Source of the DNA: an uncultured Intrasporangium sp.
Lineage (GTDB): Bacteria > Actinomycetota > Actinomycetes > Actinomycetales > Dermatophilaceae
Direction: 5' to 3'
Length of the DNA: 5,383 nt
NCBI GenBank assembly: GCA_937873285.1
Contig: CALMNV010000129.1
Span: 1-5,383, forward strand
The notes beneath the pieces were generated by a model. That model saw nothing but the letters and a program-made list of their open reading frames with translations. It was not told where the DNA came from and did no database searches. Positions 1 to 4,782 of the stretch are shown here, one piece after another. Numbering within the stretch: position 1 is the stretch's first letter; every line of letters starts with the position of its first letter. The position numbers and the translations under genes are program-made.

Positions 1-514
1 CCTGCCGGCCCCACAGCAGCGCGACGAGCGGCCCGCCACGGGCCGCAAGTGCGCGCACCGCCTGCTCCGTCACCGCCTCCCAGCCGCGCCCCTGGTGGCT
101 GCCCGGCATGCCGGGGCACACGGTGAGCACGCGGTTGAGCAACAGCACCCCCTGCTCGAACCACGGGGTGAGGTCTCCGGTGGTCGGCACCGGCACGCCG
201 AGATCGTCGACCAGCTCCCGGTGGATGTTCGCCAGGCTGCGCGGCACCGGGCGCACGTCCGCCGCGACGGAGAAGCTGAGGCCGACCGGATGCCCGGGCG
301 TCGGGTAGGGGTCCTGGCCGACCACGAGCACCCGCACCTCCGGCAGCGGCAGTGAGAAGGCGCGCAGCACGACGTCCCCGGCCGGCAGGTAGCCGCGCCC
401 GGCGGCCACCTCGGCCCGCAGGAAGCGGCCCAGCTCGGCGATCCTCTCCGCGACCGGCTGCAGCGCGGGCAACCACGAGGCGTGGACGAGCTCGGCAAGC
501 GGTCGGGCGGACAC
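1..514 (-). CDS. ung: Uracil-DNA glycosylase, family 1 (C-terminus cut by window edge)
   Basis: Base-excision repair enzyme that hydrolyses the N-glycosidic bond of uracil in DNA, acting in the cytoplasm on the chromosome. The first 171 codons are visible. The water-activating motif VGQDPYP lies at residues 65-71, with the catalytic Asp at 68. It is followed by GLSFSV, the P-rich loop [13 protein letters not shown], and [11 protein letters not shown] around residues 120-130. The visible part ends in LLWGRQ, so the HPSPLS leucine-loop motif (roughly the last 55 residues of a ~227-residue protein) lies off-window. The GTG start is well fixed: an in-frame TAG sits 12 nt upstream, and the N-terminus SARPLAELV resembles mycobacterial Ung (TARPLSELV, recalled from memory). 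Proline after DPY instead of histidine is usual in actinobacterial Ung. The gene is divergent from the HAD phosphatase. There is no clear Shine-Dalgarno, and a TAGCGT box 6 nt upstream suggests a leaderless transcript. Identification is secure. Confidence 0.96.
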   Translation of the reverse strand, partial: MSARPLAELVHASWLPALQPVAERIAELGRFLRAEVAAGRGYLPAGDVVLRAFSLPLPEVRVLVVGQDPYPTPGHPVGLSFSVAADVRPVPRSLANIHRELVDDLGVPVPTTGDLTPWFEQGVLLLNRVLTVCPGMPGSHQGRGWEAVTEQAVRALAARGGPLVALLWGRQ

Positions 515-520
515 GGGCTC

Positions 521-526
521 ACGCTA
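521..526 (-). promoter_or_regulatory. Probable leaderless -10 box for ung
   Basis: On the minus strand TAGCGT (pattern TANNNT) ends 6 nt before the ung GTG. That would put the transcription start at the G of the start codon. No convincing -35 hexamer is present, as is common in high-GC actinobacteria. The TAG of the box is also an in-frame stop that blocks any longer Ung. Inferred from spacing and pattern only. Confidence 0.55.
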
Positions 527-565
527 CCCGCCACGGCTGCGGAGGGCTCTGGCCGCCGCCGTGCG

Positions 566-571
566 TAGGGT
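566..571 (+). promoter_or_regulatory. Possible -10 box or RBS for the HAD phosphatase
   Basis: TAGGGT lies 8 nt before the GTG at 580, in the 65-bp divergent gap shared with ung. It fits TANNNT, although the spacing is 2 nt longer than in the ung and decarboxylase cases. The overlapping AGGGTGG (567-573) could instead act as a ribosome binding site with a 6-nt spacer. The sequence cannot separate the two readings. Confidence 0.4.
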
Positions 572-579
572 GGCTGCCT

Positions 580-1314
580 GTGACCACCTCGGCGAGCTCA
601 GCGGCGACCTCATCGGCGAGCCGATCGGCCCGGAGCTCCGGTGACACCGAGCCCGCCCGTGCTGCGGGCAGGCCCGGCCCGTGGCCGATCGTCGTCTTCG
701 ACCTCGACGGCACCCTCGCCGACACGATCGAGCTCATCGTCGAGTCCTACCAGCACGCGTTCCGCACCGTGCTCGGCGCCGAGGAGGACGAGGCCGTCAT
801 CCGCAGCTGGATCGGCCGGACTCTCATCACAGCCTTCCGCGCCCATGCCCCGGGGCACGCCGACGAGCTGTATGCCGAGTACCTGCGCTGGAACGCCGCG
901 AACACCGAGCGGCTGCTGCGCGGCTACGCCGAAATCCGGGAGCTGCTCGGCGAGCTGGCCGACGCCGGCCTGCAGCTCGGGGTCGCGACCTCGAAGCGTC
1001 GGGCGTCGGCGCGCCAGGCCATGGAGCTGCTCGGCATCGCGCCGTTCCTGCCCGTGCTCGTCGCGCTGGAGGACACCGATGCGCACAAGCCCGACCCGGA
1101 GCCGGTGCTCCTCGCTGTGGAGCGGCTCGGCGGCCGGCCCCCGCAGGCGGTCTACGTCGGGGACGCGGTCGTCGACGTGCTCGCCGGCAAGGCGGCGGGG
1201 ATGGCGACGGTGGCGGTGACGTGGGGCGCCGGGCGACCCGACGCCCTCGCCGCTGCCGAGCCGGACGCCGTGGCGACGACGCCCGCCGACCTGCGGGCCC
1301 TCCTGCTGCCCTGA
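580..1314 (+). CDS. HAD-superfamily phosphatase, Gph/PpaX type
   Basis: Mg2+-dependent phosphohydrolase of HAD subfamily I, 244 residues. Motif I is FDLDGTLADT (residues 40-49) with nucleophile Asp41 and acid/base Asp43. A small helical C1 cap follows at about residues 50-130. Motif II is the Thr-Ser of GVATSKR (T137/S138), motif III is Lys170 in AHKPDPEP, and motif IV is VGDAVVD (D195, D199). All catalytic elements are intact, so the enzyme should be active. Phosphoglycolate, pyrophosphate or a sugar/nucleotide phosphate are candidate substrates, and the sequence does not choose. GTG at 580 is the only conventional in-frame start between the ung divergence and motif I. It leaves an odd 35-residue Ser/Ala/Arg-rich leader before the first beta strand, whereas relatives usually begin close to this strand. 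A GTG at 641 with GGAG 5 nt upstream is out of frame. The decarboxylase follows after 16 nt. Family is certain, substrate unknown, start moderately sure. Confidence 0.88.
   Translation: MTTSASSAATSSASRSARSSGDTEPARAAGRPGPWPIVVFDLDGTLADTIELIVESYQHAFRTVLGAEEDEAVIRSWIGRTLITAFRAHAPGHADELYAEYLRWNAANTERLLRGYAEIRELLGELADAGLQLGVATSKRRASARQAMELLGIAPFLPVLVALEDTDAHKPDPEPVLLAVERLGGRPPQAVYVGDAVVDVLAGKAAGMATVAVTWGAGRPDALAAAEPDAVATTPADLRALLLP
870..877 (+). repeat. GTATGCCG octamer, copy 1
   Basis: First of six copies of GTATGCCG, on the plus strand inside the HAD gene. It reads as the end of a Leu codon followed by Tyr-Ala (tat gcc). Tyr is written tat here, although tac dominates in the window. Confidence 0.5.
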
Positions 1315-1318
1315 GGGC

Positions 1319-1324
1319 TAGCAT
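1319..1324 (+). promoter_or_regulatory. Probable leaderless -10 box for the decarboxylase
   Basis: TAGCAT (TANNNT) ends exactly 6 nt before the GTG at 1331, the same geometry as at ung. It sits in the 16-nt gap after the HAD stop codon. Its TAG is in frame with the GTG and excludes a longer protein. No purine-rich Shine-Dalgarno lies in the gap next to the start. The decarboxylase may therefore have its own leaderless transcript as well as read-through from HAD. Confidence 0.55.
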
Positions 1325-1330
1325 CCGCAC

Positions 1331-2692
1331 GTGCACAGCTTCGCCAAGGACGTCGACTCCGCCGCGGTGGACCTCGTGCTCGGCTACGCCCGGGACCGGC
1401 TGCTGCTCGACCCGGTGCCGCTCGACCGGCCACGGGCCCGGGACGAGCTGGACGCGGCGGCCGGGGCGACCATCACCCGGACAGGCCTCGGGGCCCGGCG
1501 CGCGCTCGAGGTGTTCGAGCAGACGCTCGCCCAGGCGTGCCTGTCCACCGACCACCCCCGCTACCTGTCCTTCATCCCCTGCGCGCCCACCCGGGAGGCG
1601 GCCGCCTTCGACGTCGTCGTGGGCGCCTCGTCCATCTACGGCGGCTCGTGGCTCGAGGGGGCGGGCGCCGTCTGGGCCGAGAACGAGGCCCTGCGCTGGA
1701 TCGCCGACCTCGCCGGTATGCCGCCCACCGCGGGCGGCGTCTTCGTGCCGGGCGGCACCGTGGGCAACCTGTCCGCGCGCGTGGCGGCACGGCATACGGC
1801 AAGGGCCCGAGCCGCGCGGTCGGGCACCGGCGCGCGGCCCTTCCGCATCGCCGCGACGGACAACGCGCACTCGTCGGTGGTGTCCATGGCCGCCGTCATG
1901 GACGCCGAGGTGGTCGAGGTGCCGGTCGACGAGCGGCTGCGGATGACCGGGCCGGCGCTGCGCCGCGCGTTGGAGGAGCACGGTCCGGAGAGCTTCTTCG
2001 CCGTCGTCGCGACGTGCGGCACGACCAACCTCGGCGTCGTCGATGACCTCGCCTCGGTGGGCGAGGTGTGCCGGGAGCACGGCATCTGGTTCCACGTGGA
2101 CGGCGCCTACGGCGGGGCCGGCCTGGTCGCCCCGTCGGTGCGCGGGCTCTTCGAGGGCATCGAGCACGCCGACTCCTTCATCGTCGACCCGCACAAGTGG
2201 CTCTTCGCGCCGTTCGACTGCTGCGCGCTCCTCTACCGGGCGCCCGAGCTGGCCCGGGCCGCGCACACGCAGCAGGCGGGCTATCTCGACGTGCTCAACG
2301 AAGCGGCGGACTGGAACCCCGCCGACTACTCGATCGGCCTGACCCGCCGGGTGCGCGGACTGCCGCTGTGGTTCTCCCTCGCCGTGCACGGCACCGACGC
2401 CTACCGCGACGCGATCGAGCACACGCTGGCCGTGACCCGGTTCGCCGCCGAGGAGATCAGGCGGCGCGAGCCCTTGGAGCTGGTGCGGGAGCCGGACCTG
2501 TCGGTGGTGGCGTTCCGGCGGCTCGGCTGGGGACCGGCGGACTATCAGGCGTGGTCGGACCGGCTGCTGCGCGAGCAGCAGGCATTCGTCTGCCCGACCA
2601 GCTTCCGGGGTGAGGTGCTGACCCGGTTTGCCGTCGTCAACCCGCAGACCTCTCGCGACGACATCGTCATGGTGCTCGACACGATGGCGTAG
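1331..2692 (+). CDS. PLP-dependent amino-acid decarboxylase, group II
   Basis: A 453-residue fold-type I PLP enzyme of the aromatic-amino-acid/glutamate decarboxylase superfamily, expected to be a cytoplasmic dimer converting an amino acid to its amine plus CO2. The N-terminal part carries HPRYLSFIPCAP (75-86), which resembles the substrate-side segment of the family. The phosphate-binding region is PGGTVGNLSA (140-149). His180 in TDNAHSSV should stack on the PLP ring. Asp257 in HVDGAYGG should pair with the pyridine nitrogen. Lys289 in VDPHKWLF is the Schiff-base lysine. The conserved segment around LTRRVRGLPLWF (337-348) follows Asp-Tyr (332-333), which may supply the mobile-loop tyrosine needed for decarboxylation. 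Compared with my recollection of the animal enzyme, about three residues are missing just after it. Length is normal. Aromatic, acidic or diamino acids are all possible substrates. An in-frame TAG 12 nt upstream fixes the GTG start. Family is very sure, substrate unassigned. Confidence 0.9.
   Translation: MHSFAKDVDSAAVDLVLGYARDRLLLDPVPLDRPRARDELDAAAGATITRTGLGARRALEVFEQTLAQACLSTDHPRYLSFIPCAPTREAAAFDVVVGASSIYGGSWLEGAGAVWAENEALRWIADLAGMPPTAGGVFVPGGTVGNLSARVAARHTARARAARSGTGARPFRIAATDNAHSSVVSMAAVMDAEVVEVPVDERLRMTGPALRRALEEHGPESFFAVVATCGTTNLGVVDDLASVGEVCREHGIWFHVDGAYGGAGLVAPSVRGLFEGIEHADSFIVDPHKWLFAPFDCCALLYRAPELARAAHTQQAGYLDVLNEAADWNPADYSIGLTRRVRGLPLWFSLAVHGTDAYRDAIEHTLAVTRFAAEEIRRREPLELVREPDLSVVAFRRLGWGPADYQAWSDRLLREQQAFVCPTSFRGEVLTRFAVVNPQTSRDDIVMVLDTMA
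1716..1723 (+). repeat. GTATGCCG octamer, copy 2
   Basis: Plus-strand copy in the decarboxylase gene, read as Gly-Met-Pro (ggt atg ccg), a different frame from copy 1. Gly is written ggt in a gene that mostly uses ggc. Confidence 0.5.
1790..1797 (-). repeat. GTATGCCG octamer, copy 3 (minus strand)
   Basis: The top strand reads CGGCATAC inside the decarboxylase gene, coding Arg-His-Thr (cgg cat acg). It lies 74 bp from copy 2 in opposite orientation, the closest pair in the set. His is written cat, unusual in this GC-rich gene. Confidence 0.5.
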
Positions 2693-2726
2693 GCCCCGCT
2701 GCGGGCGACCGGCGCGGCGCGGGGCC
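2692..2726 (+). terminator. GC-rich hairpin after the decarboxylase
   Basis: A perfect 8-bp stem, GGCCCCGC (2692-2699) with GCGGGGCC (2719-2726), starts on the last base of the stop codon and encloses a 19-nt loop. There is no T-tract. It could be a U-less terminator of the kind proposed for actinobacteria, or an mRNA-stabilising 3' structure. It separates the decarboxylase from the DUF3263 promoter. Confidence 0.45.
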
Positions 2727-2736
2727 GGCCGCCTGA

Positions 2737-2765
2737 ATGACACTGGTGCAATTCGCCGATACAGT
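2737..2765 (+). promoter_or_regulatory. Sigma-A-type promoter for the DUF3263 gene
   Basis: ATGACA (2737-2742, one mismatch to TTGACA) is separated by exactly 17 nt from TACAGT (2760-2765, TANNNT). This is the best vegetative promoter in the window and lies in a locally AT-richer patch. It predicts a start near 2772 and a 5' leader of about 40 nt. A short inverted repeat, CACTG (2741-2745) and CAGTG (2762-2766), brackets the spacer and could be an operator half-site pair, but 5-bp arms are weak evidence. Confidence 0.6.
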
Positions 2766-2812
2766 GAGCGCCGGAGCCCACGCCCGAGCGACCTGAGCGA
2801 GACGACACGACC

Positions 2813-3115
2813 ATGACGAGCGAGCACGCCGCGCACCCGCTGACGACCTCAGCAGCCGATCCAGCCGGGCTGCAGCCGCGCGACCTCGAGATCCTCGCCT
2901 TCGAACGCCAGTGGTGGAAGTATGCCGGCTCCAAGGAGCAGGCCATCAGGGAGCTGTTCGAGATGAGCTCGACGCGCTACTACCAGGTGCTCAACGCGCT
3001 GCTCGACAACCCGGCGGCTCTCGCCGCCGACCCGATGCTCGTCAAGCGGCTGCGGCGGATGCGCACCAGCCGCCAGCGCGCCCGCACGTCTCGCCGCCTC
3101 GGCATCAACGCCTGA
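2813..3115 (+). CDS. DUF3263 family protein, putative HTH DNA-binding protein
   Basis: A 100-residue soluble protein that matches the actinobacterial DUF3263 family. The first 20 residues are a variable tail. The conserved core runs from QPRDLEILAFERQWWKY (21-37) through a helix-turn-helix-like stretch at about 40-64. There a helix SKEQAIRELF is followed by the turn EMSS and a second helix TRYYQVLNALL. PMLVKRLRR (74-82) then leads into a strongly basic tail rich in Arg (81-95). The layout resembles a small sigma-region-4-like DNA-binding module, but the molecular function is not established to my knowledge. In Mycobacterium tuberculosis I recall the family member (Rv0430) next to def and Rv0431. 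Neither neighbour is here. ATG at 2813 has only a weak GAGCGAG ribosome site. The gene has its own promoter. No membrane segment or signal peptide is visible. Family assignment is confident, role inferred. Confidence 0.88.
   Translation: MTSEHAAHPLTTSAADPAGLQPRDLEILAFERQWWKYAGSKEQAIRELFEMSSTRYYQVLNALLDNPAALAADPMLVKRLRRMRTSRQRARTSRRLGINA
2920..2927 (+). repeat. GTATGCCG octamer, copy 4
   Basis: Plus-strand copy in the DUF3263 gene, overlapping Lys-Tyr-Ala-Gly (aag tat gcc ggc) in the family's conserved WWKYAG segment. The amino acids are therefore constrained and only the tat codon is a free choice. Confidence 0.5.
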
Positions 3116-3163
3116 GGCGCTGCGGGTGTGATCGCCGGGGTGGCCGCCGGCCGGTGAAGCGCC
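3116..3163 (+). other. Nested hairpin candidate between DUF3263 and GNAT
   Basis: GGCGCT (3116-3121), immediately after the DUF3263 stop, can pair with AGCGCC (3158-3163). Inside, GCCGG (3134-3138) can pair with CCGGC (3147-3151). There is no T-tract. In DNA this GC-rich such pairings arise easily, so it is at best a weak terminator or processing site. The rest of the 94-bp gap shows no convincing promoter or small gene. Confidence 0.25.
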
Positions 3164-3209
3164 GATCCGTCCGCCGCGGCCGATGACGTCGACGTGGTTC
3201 ACTTCACCC

Positions 3210-3674
3210 ATGGCTGACGTCGTGATCCGCCAGGCCGGAGCCGACGACGCGCTGCTCGTCGCCGCGCTGCACCTGCAGTCGGCCCGCGACCTGGCGGTCC
3301 CGCCGGAGCCCGGATACCTCGACCGGGTCGCCGGGGTGTGGCTGAGCGAACGTCCCGACCGCCCGACGTGGATCGCGCAGAGCGGAGGCTCGCACGCGGG
3401 CCTGCTCGAGGCTCGCCGGATCCGGCCGTTGCCGTGGCCACGCCGCCCGGACAGCAGCTGGCTGCACATCGGGCTGCTGTTCGTCGCCCCCGACCACCGC
3501 GGACGCGGTGTCGGCCGGGCGCTCGTCGAGGCGGCCGTCGAGTGGTGCTGCGCCACCGACGTCACGCGGATCCGGCTCGCGGCGCCCGACGCCGCCGCGA
3601 AGGAGTTCTACGAGCGGCTCGGCTTCACGGCGCCCGGCGGCCTGCTGGAGTACGACCTGCGAGGGCGGGCGTGA
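3210..3674 (+). CDS. GNAT-family N-acetyltransferase
   Basis: A single-domain, 154-residue GCN5-related acetyltransferase that transfers acetyl from acetyl-CoA to an amine of an unknown substrate. The N-terminal strand VVIRQAGADDA (4-14) opens the fold. Motif A follows the strand LHIGLLFVAP and contains the pyrophosphate-binding loop DHRGRGVGRAL (95-105). Motif B is AKEFYERLGFT (130-140), followed by the usual C-terminal strand, LLEYDLRG. ATG at 3210 is preferred because the fold begins right after it. An in-frame ATG at 3183 would add nine residues that do not belong to the fold. Neither start has a Shine-Dalgarno. TTCACT 6 nt before 3210 is an imperfect leaderless -10. The stop codon overlaps the GTG of the S58 peptidase by 4 nt (GTGA), so the two are translationally coupled. 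A peptide or amine processed by the peptidase is a possible but unproven shared substrate. Confidence 0.88.
   Translation: MADVVIRQAGADDALLVAALHLQSARDLAVPPEPGYLDRVAGVWLSERPDRPTWIAQSGGSHAGLLEARRIRPLPWPRRPDSSWLHIGLLFVAPDHRGRGVGRALVEAAVEWCCATDVTRIRLAAPDAAAKEFYERLGFTAPGGLLEYDLRGRA
3661..3665 (+). promoter_or_regulatory. Ribosome binding site of the S58 peptidase
   Basis: GAGGG lies 5 nt before the GTG at 3671, within the last codons of the GNAT gene. It supports that start over the in-frame GTG at 3677, which would leave an 11-nt spacer. Together with the GTGA overlap it indicates coupled translation. Confidence 0.55.
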
Positions 3675-4753
3675 GCGTGGCCTCCGGTCAGCGGACGGCG
3701 ACGTCGGGGCCGACGAACTCGCTCACCGACGTGACCGGCCTGAGGGTCGGGCACGCCACGCGCGACGAGCCGGGCTGGCTCACCGGCACGACCGTGGTGG
3801 TCACGCCGCCGGGAGGGGCAGTGGCCGGGGTGGACGTGCGGGGCGGGGGGCCCGGCACCCGCGAGACCGACCTGCTCGACCCGCGCAACCTCGTCGACCG
3901 GGTCGACGCGATCCTGCTCGGCGGCGGTTCCGCGCTCGGCCTCGCCGCCGCGGACGGCGTCGTCGAGGGCCTGCTGGCCGACGGCCTCGGCTGGCCGGTG
4001 GGCCGCGAGCCGGGGCAGGTGGTGCCCCTCGTGCCGGGCGCCATCCTCTTCGACCTCGGCCGCGGCGGCAGCTGGAGCAACCACCCGGGGGCCGCGGACG
4101 GCAGGGCGGCATACGACTCGGCGAGCGGCGGCCCCGTCGCGCTGGGCAACGTCGGCGCGGGCACGGGCGCCAGGGTCGGTGGCCTGCGGGGCGGCATCGG
4201 GTCGGCGAGCGTCGTGCTGCCCTCGGGGGTCACGGTGGGCGCGCTCGTCGCGGTCAACGCCCTCGGGTCGGCTGTCGACCCCACGACCGGCGAGCCGTAT
4301 GCCGTGCGGTGGGGTCTCGCCGACGAGTTCGCCGGCCTGCGCCGGCCGGGCACGGCCGACGTCGAGGCGGCGAGGACCCGGTGGGAGGAGCGGCCAGACC
4401 GTCTGGGGGACGCCCCAGGGGTGGCCACCACGATCGGCGTGGTCGCCACGGATGCGACGCTGACCAAGGCGCAGTGCCAGAAGCTGGCCGGCATCGGCCA
4501 CGACGGCTTTGCACGTGCGCTCAAGCCGGTGCACACGATGTTCGACGGCGACACGCTGTTCGCGCTCGCGACGGGCCGGCTGCCGGCACCCGAGCTCGTC
4601 GACCTGCCGTGGGCGATGGAGGCCGCCGCGGACTGCGTGGCTCGGGCGATCGGGCACGCCCTGCTCGCTGCCGAGTCGGTCGACCGCCGCGCCGACGGCG
4701 GCGTGCAGCTGCGCTCGTATCGGGACGCCTTCCCCTCGTCGATCGTGCGGTAG
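3671..4753 (+). CDS. P1 family (S58, DmpA/NylC-like) self-processing peptidase
   Basis: A 360-residue N-terminal-nucleophile-like hydrolase of MEROPS family S58. Members include DmpA aminopeptidases, beta-peptidyl aminopeptidases and the nylon-oligomer hydrolase NylC. They are made as one chain that cuts itself, exposing a Ser or Thr nucleophile at the start of the small subunit. Visible family landmarks are NSLTDVTGLRVGHA (16-29), the Gly-rich LLGGGSALGLAAADG (82-96), GNVGAGTGARVGG (159-171), and VNALG (195-199) with a likely oxyanion-hole Asn196. Next come TTIGVVATDATL (253-264) and HTMFDGDTLFALATG (288-302). By alignment from memory, Thr253 is the nucleophile and cleavage falls between Ala252 and Thr253, giving pieces of about 252 and 108 residues. 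NylC-type relatives have Asn before the Thr, and Ala here is unusual. There is no signal peptide, so it is probably cytoplasmic. GTG 3671 overlaps the GNAT stop. Substrate unknown. Confidence 0.88.
   Translation: MSVASGQRTATSGPTNSLTDVTGLRVGHATRDEPGWLTGTTVVVTPPGGAVAGVDVRGGGPGTRETDLLDPRNLVDRVDAILLGGGSALGLAAADGVVEGLLADGLGWPVGREPGQVVPLVPGAILFDLGRGGSWSNHPGAADGRAAYDSASGGPVALGNVGAGTGARVGGLRGGIGSASVVLPSGVTVGALVAVNALGSAVDPTTGEPYAVRWGLADEFAGLRRPGTADVEAARTRWEERPDRLGDAPGVATTIGVVATDATLTKAQCQKLAGIGHDGFARALKPVHTMFDGDTLFALATGRLPAPELVDLPWAMEAAADCVARAIGHALLAAESVDRRADGGVQLRSYRDAFPSSIVR
4107..4114 (-). repeat. GTATGCCG octamer, copy 5 (minus strand)
   Basis: The top strand reads CGGCATAC in the S58 peptidase gene, coding Ala-Ala-Tyr (gcg gca tac). 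Ala is written gca, a rare choice in a gene that uses gcc and gcg almost throughout. This is the clearest sign that the DNA word may be under selection. Confidence 0.5.
4297..4304 (+). repeat. GTATGCCG octamer, copy 6
   Basis: Plus-strand copy in the S58 peptidase gene, 190 bp from copy 5 and in the opposite orientation. It reads Pro-Tyr-Ala-Val (ccg tat gcc gtg), again with the uncommon tat codon. Confidence 0.5.
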
Positions 4754-4764
4754 GGGACGGACTG

Positions 4765-4782
4765 GAGCGGTCGACCGCGCTC
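4765..4782. terminator. Palindrome between the convergent S58 and MBL genes
   Basis: A perfect 12-bp palindrome, GCGGTCGACCGC (4767-4778), fills the middle of the 27-bp gap between two converging genes. The outer GAGC and GCTC (4765-4768, 4779-4782) could extend the stem if two bases bulge. It could stop transcription in both directions, but it has no T-tract on either strand and a very short loop. Position supports the call more than structure does. Confidence 0.35.

Noticed and set aside
102..115. 14-bp perfect palindrome CCCGGCATGCCGGG inside ung, with a shorter CGGCATGCCG copy near 5168
   Set aside because: Both fall in coding sequence, written with common codons (around Pro-Gly-Met-Pro-Gly in ung). 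Short GC palindromes are frequent at this composition.
95..355. Small plus-strand open frames opposite ung
   Set aside because: They are shadows of the well-supported ung reading frame, with no motifs or ribosome sites.
827..2836. 669-codon open frame on the minus strand across HAD, decarboxylase and the DUF3263 promoter
   Set aside because: It is Arg/Pro/His/Ala-rich with no recognisable motifs, and it lies opposite two genes with intact catalytic motifs. Long antisense frames are expected in DNA with GC-rich third positions.
3183..3209. Upstream ATG giving GNAT nine extra residues
   Set aside because: No ribosome site precedes it and the extra residues precede the first strand of the GNAT fold. 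ATG 3210 gives the normal family start.
3608..4657. 349-codon minus-strand frame opposite the S58 peptidase
   Set aside because: Low-complexity composition without family motifs. The plus-strand peptidase accounts for the same DNA.
1331..4753. Decarboxylase, GNAT, peptidase and HAD as one amine or peptide biosynthetic cluster
   Set aside because: A hairpin and a separate promoter divide the decarboxylase from the downstream genes. No scaffold, transport or resistance gene is present, and each family is a common standalone gene. Adjacency alone is not enough.
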